Source: Desulfurococcales archaeon (GTDB lineage Archaea > Thermoproteota > Thermoprotei_A > Sulfolobales > NBVN01). From it: a DNA stretch of 45,811 nt. The DNA lies in assembly GCA_023255955.1 (NCBI GenBank), contig JAGDWD010000013.1, positions 1 through 45,811 on the forward strand. The letters are read 5' to 3'. Under the pieces are notes generated by a model. The model made no database searches. It was not told the origin of the DNA and saw only the letters and a program-made list of their open reading frames with translations. Position numbers and translations under genes: made by a program. Shown here in pieces: positions 42,746 to 45,811 of this stretch (position 1 is the first letter of the stretch; each line of letters begins with the position of its first letter).

Positions 42746-44377
42746 TTACCTCCTGAGTCTCGGGTTCACTATCTCGTCTAGAGCCATACCTAGGAGTACG
42801 AAGCCTGCTGAAAGCATTATCAGGCCCAGTATTGGTGGGATGATCCACCACCAAGCGTTCATTACGAAGGCGCCCTGATAGTATGCCTCGTTTATCATCC
42901 TACCCCATGTAGGTGCTTCAGGATCTCCGAAACCTAGTAGCTGAATACCTGCTTCGAAGAACACTACGCCGGGAACAGCCATAACTATTCTGTAGACTAT
43001 GTAGGGTACTAGCTGCGGCGCGATGTGTTTGATCATAATCCTCCACTCACTAGCACCCATAGCTTTAGCAGCTTCCACGTAGAGACTGGATCTGAGTGAC
43101 ATTGTCCACTGCCTAATAATCCTAGCTCCTCCAGGCCATGACAGGGCTATCAGGACAGCATAGATGTTCCAGAGAGTCCTACCGAATACTAGCCCTACTA
43201 CCATGACGAGTGGTATCGTTGGGACGAAGTAGATTATGTCTGTCAAGAAGGTGATTGAGTGGTCTGTGTACGTACCTGCTCTATAGCCTGCTATGAGACC
43301 GAATAGTAGAGCTACAAATGTTGTCACAGATGCTACAGCTATTCCAAGTACTACAGCACTCCTAGAGCCGTAGATGAACTGTGTCCACACATCACTGCCG
43401 TAGGCTGTTGTACCTAGGACTCCGTGCGCGTCACCCTTTATGAAGACCTTCACCGGTGAGTAGCTGACCCTAAGAGCACCTTCACTACATCGCATCATGA
43501 AGTTCATCGGATCACAATAGTAGGTTACGTTCACAGCTACGTATACCTTAGTTCCTTTCTCCAAGAGTATTTCCCTGACAGCATTTATGTAGCTAAACGC
43601 ATCTGAAACTTTCTCCCTCACGGTTATATCCTTTATGGTTCTAACGTACTCCTGAGCTAAGTTCCTAACAGGGTTTGGAAGTACTACTGACACCGGTAGT
43701 GTGAGCTCGCCCTTGAAGTATTCGTAGATCCAACCGATTCTCGTGTTGACTATGTCGTAGAGGGAGTATATACCTTTGGGAACTTCGAATAACATGGTCC
43801 TACCACCAGGGAGGCTGACGTTAAGTACTAGCTTCTCACCTCTCTCGAGAAGATCCCTATTCAACATTAAGGTCTCTAAGTTGTACCAGGCCTGATCCTT
43901 ACCCTCGATGTAGCTAGTTCTAAATGAGAACCTTACGTCGACGGACCTTGCAGGTTTATATGGATACTCTATGTAGTCCTCAGATACCAGCAGTAGACTC
44001 GCGTAGCCTCTTCCCTCGAAGAGAACTTCAAACCCTCCACTCGTATTTACTAGCTCAACCTTAACGTCACCAACAACTTTCTGTTTCTCGACCTTGAACG
44101 TGCTGAAGGTCTTAATCACGTTGCGTGGTGTGTCTGGAGGGGCTGCCCAGTCCGGTACTGCGAAATCCCCAGCTACAACTTCCCTTGTTGACGGGCTGTA
44201 AGGTGTTAGTATAGGTGCTAGACCTCCAAGTATGGCTAGGATAGCTATCAGTGAGACACCTATAACGGCTGTCTTCTTTCTGAACACTATCAGTAGCGTG
44301 TCTACTATTCTCGTTAAGGCTATGCTAGTGCTCGACCTAACTCTAGAGGAGGTTGAGGGGCGAGCCATTTCAACCAC
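42746..44377 (-). CDS. ABC transporter permease, DppC type, with a large extracytoplasmic insert
   Basis: A 543-residue membrane subunit, about 250 residues longer than usual. One helix (about 36-58) is followed by SPSTREVVAGDFAVPDWAAPPD, which in normal DppC/OppC would run straight into the HxLGTDxxGRD region. Here that region (AHGVLGTTAYGSDVW, about 317-331) comes only after about 230 extra residues, a beta-rich extracytoplasmic domain with two cysteines (CDPMNFMMRC). The core permease then has five helices and the ATPase-contact EAA loop EAAKAMGASEWRIMIKHIAP. Substrates of related archaeal transporters are oligopeptides or sugars. It overlaps the other permease by 8 bases. Confidence 0.88.
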   Translation of the reverse strand: MVEMARPSTSSRVRSSTSIALTRIVDTLLIVFRKKTAVIGVSLIAILAILGGLAPILTPYSPSTREVVAGDFAVPDWAAPPDTPRNVIKTFSTFKVEKQKVVGDVKVELVNTSGGFEVLFEGRGYASLLLVSEDYIEYPYKPARSVDVRFSFRTSYIEGKDQAWYNLETLMLNRDLLERGEKLVLNVSLPGGRTMLFEVPKGIYSLYDIVNTRIGWIYEYFKGELTLPVSVVLPNPVRNLAQEYVRTIKDITVREKVSDAFSYINAVREILLEKGTKVYVAVNVTYYCDPMNFMMRCSEGALRVSYSPVKVFIKGDAHGVLGTTAYGSDVWTQFIYGSRSAVVLGIAVASVTTFVALLFGLIAGYRAGTYTDHSITFLTDIIYFVPTIPLVMVVGLVFGRTLWNIYAVLIALSWPGGARIIRQWTMSLRSSLYVEAAKAMGASEWRIMIKHIAPQLVPYIVYRIVMAVPGVVFFEAGIQLLGFGDPEAPTWGRMINEAYYQGAFVMNAWWWIIPPILGLIMLSAGFVLLGMALDEIVNPRLRR

Positions 44378-45398
44378 CTGTCCTTACTCTTGGGTCTATA
44401 GCAACAAGAATTATCTCAGCTATAAATAGCGATACCACCGTCAGGAATGCTGATATAGTGAAGAATGCTGACATCACCGGGAAGTCCCAGTTCAGGAATG
44501 ATTGGTATGAGAAGTACGCTATGCCTGGCCAGTTACCCACGATCTCGAATATTATCGCACCACCGAATATACCGGGGATAGTGTATGCCAAGGATATTAC
44601 TAGTGGTGGCCTGACGTTCGGTATGACGTGCTTGCTGAGAGTCGTCCTCTCATCCAGTCCCTTAGCTAGGGCCGTGGTAACGTAGTCCTGACCCATCTCC
44701 GAGACAACAAGCTGCCTTATGTAGTATATCCACCCACCAGACCAAGCTATTAGAGCCGCCATCAACATCGGGGACATGTACCAGAGGAGGTACTTAAACT
44801 GCTCCCAATCCCTAATACCTATCTCCGGTGCCTTAATCGGTAGTGGGAAGATGTAGATATTCCAGAGGACCTTCGGCAGGTACGCGAGAGTGTAGTATAT
44901 GATTAATAAGACGAGCCAGCCAGGTAACATGTTAGTTACTATAGATGCTTGGACTATAGCTGTATCCAGAGGTTTCCCTCTGTTCTTTGCGGCTATTATA
45001 CCTAGGTAGAACCCTATTACTATTGGTACTATTGTCGTTATAGTGTAGAAGGATAGAGTATAGGGTAGCCTAATAGCTATCTCATCCATGACAGGCTTCT
45101 GCGTGTAGACGGAGATCCCGAACTCAAACATAAGTACGTTCCGCAAGTACATCATTAGCTGGTCAGGTATTAATGGCCTGTCAAGCCCGAACCTCCTTAT
45201 GGTTTGATCTATCCACATACTGAACCTCGGATCTTCAGCTGTTCTCCTAAGAGCAGCAAGCAGAGGATCAGCCGCCATATTACCACCAGCTGCGACTACT
45301 GGGAGAACCCTAACCACTATGAAGTATACCATCAGTACCACTATATAGGTCACTAGCAATCTAACACCTGTCTTAGCTATGAAGGTACCGGCACCCAA
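44370..45398 (-). CDS. ABC transporter permease, DppB type
   Basis: A 342-residue permease, normal size for DppB/OppB. About six helices; the EAA loop is TTALAKGLDERTTLSKHVIPN followed by the usual GGAIIFEIVGNWPGIAY segment. The N-terminal extracytoplasmic part includes RFGLDRPLIPDQLMMYLRNVL, a family signature. It precedes the DppC-type gene with an 8-base overlap and shares its operon. Nothing in it is truncated. A TATA-like AT run lies about 35 bases upstream on the minus strand. Confidence 0.9.
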   Translation of the reverse strand: MGAGTFIAKTGVRLLVTYIVVLMVYFIVVRVLPVVAAGGNMAADPLLAALRRTAEDPRFSMWIDQTIRRFGLDRPLIPDQLMMYLRNVLMFEFGISVYTQKPVMDEIAIRLPYTLSFYTITTIVPIVIGFYLGIIAAKNRGKPLDTAIVQASIVTNMLPGWLVLLIIYYTLAYLPKVLWNIYIFPLPIKAPEIGIRDWEQFKYLLWYMSPMLMAALIAWSGGWIYYIRQLVVSEMGQDYVTTALAKGLDERTTLSKHVIPNVRPPLVISLAYTIPGIFGGAIIFEIVGNWPGIAYFSYQSFLNWDFPVMSAFFTISAFLTVVSLFIAEIILVAIDPRVRTGG

Positions 45399-45758
45399 GG
45401 TTTTACCCCACCTCTTTTGGACACTACCTTTTAAAAATATGTATCAGCATTTATTAGTATAATTTCCTTAGTTCATGAAAGATTTTATAGCCTCCAATGA
45501 CTCAGCGATAATGAGCATGTACTGAGAAGGAACCTGTACCCAACATAACGCTGAGTACCTAGGTATCTCCCTAGGTTAATTGGAGGTGTATTAGTGACCT
45601 ACTGTTTAATTGAGCTCTTAAGACAGGGAAAGAAATCTGTGGTACTGGGCTTGGTTAGAGGTCTATGTATCTAAAGGTACCTGTTCTATAAACTAACTTA
45701 ACCATGAAATAGAAGCAAAATGAAGTAGGAGAAAGGAGATTCCGAATTAAAAATTGTT
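45399..45758. other. Gap between binding protein and permeases, with a hairpin
   Basis: No gene was found in this 360-base gap. It holds AT-rich runs near 45430-45445 that suit a minus-strand TATA box for the permease operon, and a hairpin ACCTAGG/CCTAGGT with a six-base loop (45557-45576), which could lie between the binding-protein transcript end and the permease promoter. C/D-like boxes near 45510-45530 are too irregular to call. Confidence 0.4.
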
Positions 45759-45811
45759 TTACTTTCTTCTTATTGCTGCTGCTGTTCCTAGTGCTATTAC
45801 TGATAGTACTG
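45759..45811 (-). CDS. C-terminal end of a probable ABC transporter binding protein (partial)
   Basis: The window ends inside a minus-strand frame whose last residues read VLSVIALGTAAAIRRK before the stop at 45759-45761: a hydrophobic helix followed by a short basic tail. Archaeal solute-binding proteins often end with such an anchor, and the gene sits just upstream of the two permeases in the same direction, where the binding protein of a peptide-type transporter normally lies. Only 17 codons are visible, so the identity is inferred from position. Confidence 0.45.
   Translation of the reverse strand, partial: VLSVIALGTAAAIRRK

Noticed and set aside
45500-45570. C/D-box RNA in the binding protein-permease gap
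   Set aside because: CTGA and ATGA-like boxes occur, but their order and spacing do not form a C/D unit.

Overview
The window is a chromosomal segment from an archaeon, almost certainly a thermophilic member of the Thermoproteota (Crenarchaeota; Desulfurococcales- or Thermoproteales-like). Markers for this are archaeal FEN1, an Sm-like protein, archaeal-type AdoMet synthetase, GTP-dependent PEP carboxykinase, an NFACT/RqcH protein, TATA-like boxes about 25 bp before gene starts, many likely leaderless genes, GTG/TTG starts, and tRNAs without a complete encoded CCA. Genus cannot be read from the sequence.

Layout. 1-8.3 kb: a partial tRNA-Gly, a HAD hydrolase, a membrane-anchored transglutaminase-like protein with an apparent one-base frameshift at its start, a sodium/solute symporter with a small partner, divergent from a winged-helix/periplasmic-binding-protein regulator, an unknown Lrp-like two-gene unit, a membrane-anchored nitroreductase with a 3-helix partner, and a cysteine-free DUF2148 protein. 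8.5-17.5 kb: sugar epimerase, ROK sugar kinase, PEP carboxykinase, SmAP, MetK, a possible C/D-box sRNA, MoaC, a creatininase-family amidohydrolase and a ChrA-type transporter. 17.6-26.3 kb: an Lrp/AsnC regulator, a complete IS607-type element (serine recombinase plus TnpB), RqcH, a phosphoesterase, endonuclease III, a SLOG protein and a class III aminotransferase. 26.3-31.4 kb: tRNA-Leu, tRNA-Ser, ArgRS, an MscS-like channel and a GlmU-like nucleotidyltransferase. 31.5-37.9 kb: a TauE/SafE permease and a divergent MoxR/DUF58 versus DUF4129/DUF4350 cluster. 38-45.8 kb: a penicillin-binding-protein-4-like S13 peptidase, a zinc-ribbon protein, FEN1, a TrkA-like protein, and an oligopeptide-type ABC transporter read leftward from a binding protein cut by the window edge.

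The most striking observation is a pair of tRNA-Gln 5' halves (anticodons CUG and UUG), one antisense to the end of moaC and one about 24 kb away. They share 73 identical bases covering promoter and 5' half, neither is followed by a T-arm or 3' acceptor strand, and both continue into nearly the same GC-rich trailer. This fits trans-split tRNA genes that share one 3' half encoded outside the window.

Several groups look functionally linked: regulator and symporter across a palindromic operator; PEP carboxykinase next to a sugar kinase and sugar epimerase; the MoxR-DUF58 cluster; and TnpA/TnpB with a hairpin-rich 3' end likely to hold the guide-RNA scaffold. Functional assignments rest on motifs read by eye; no database search was possible.
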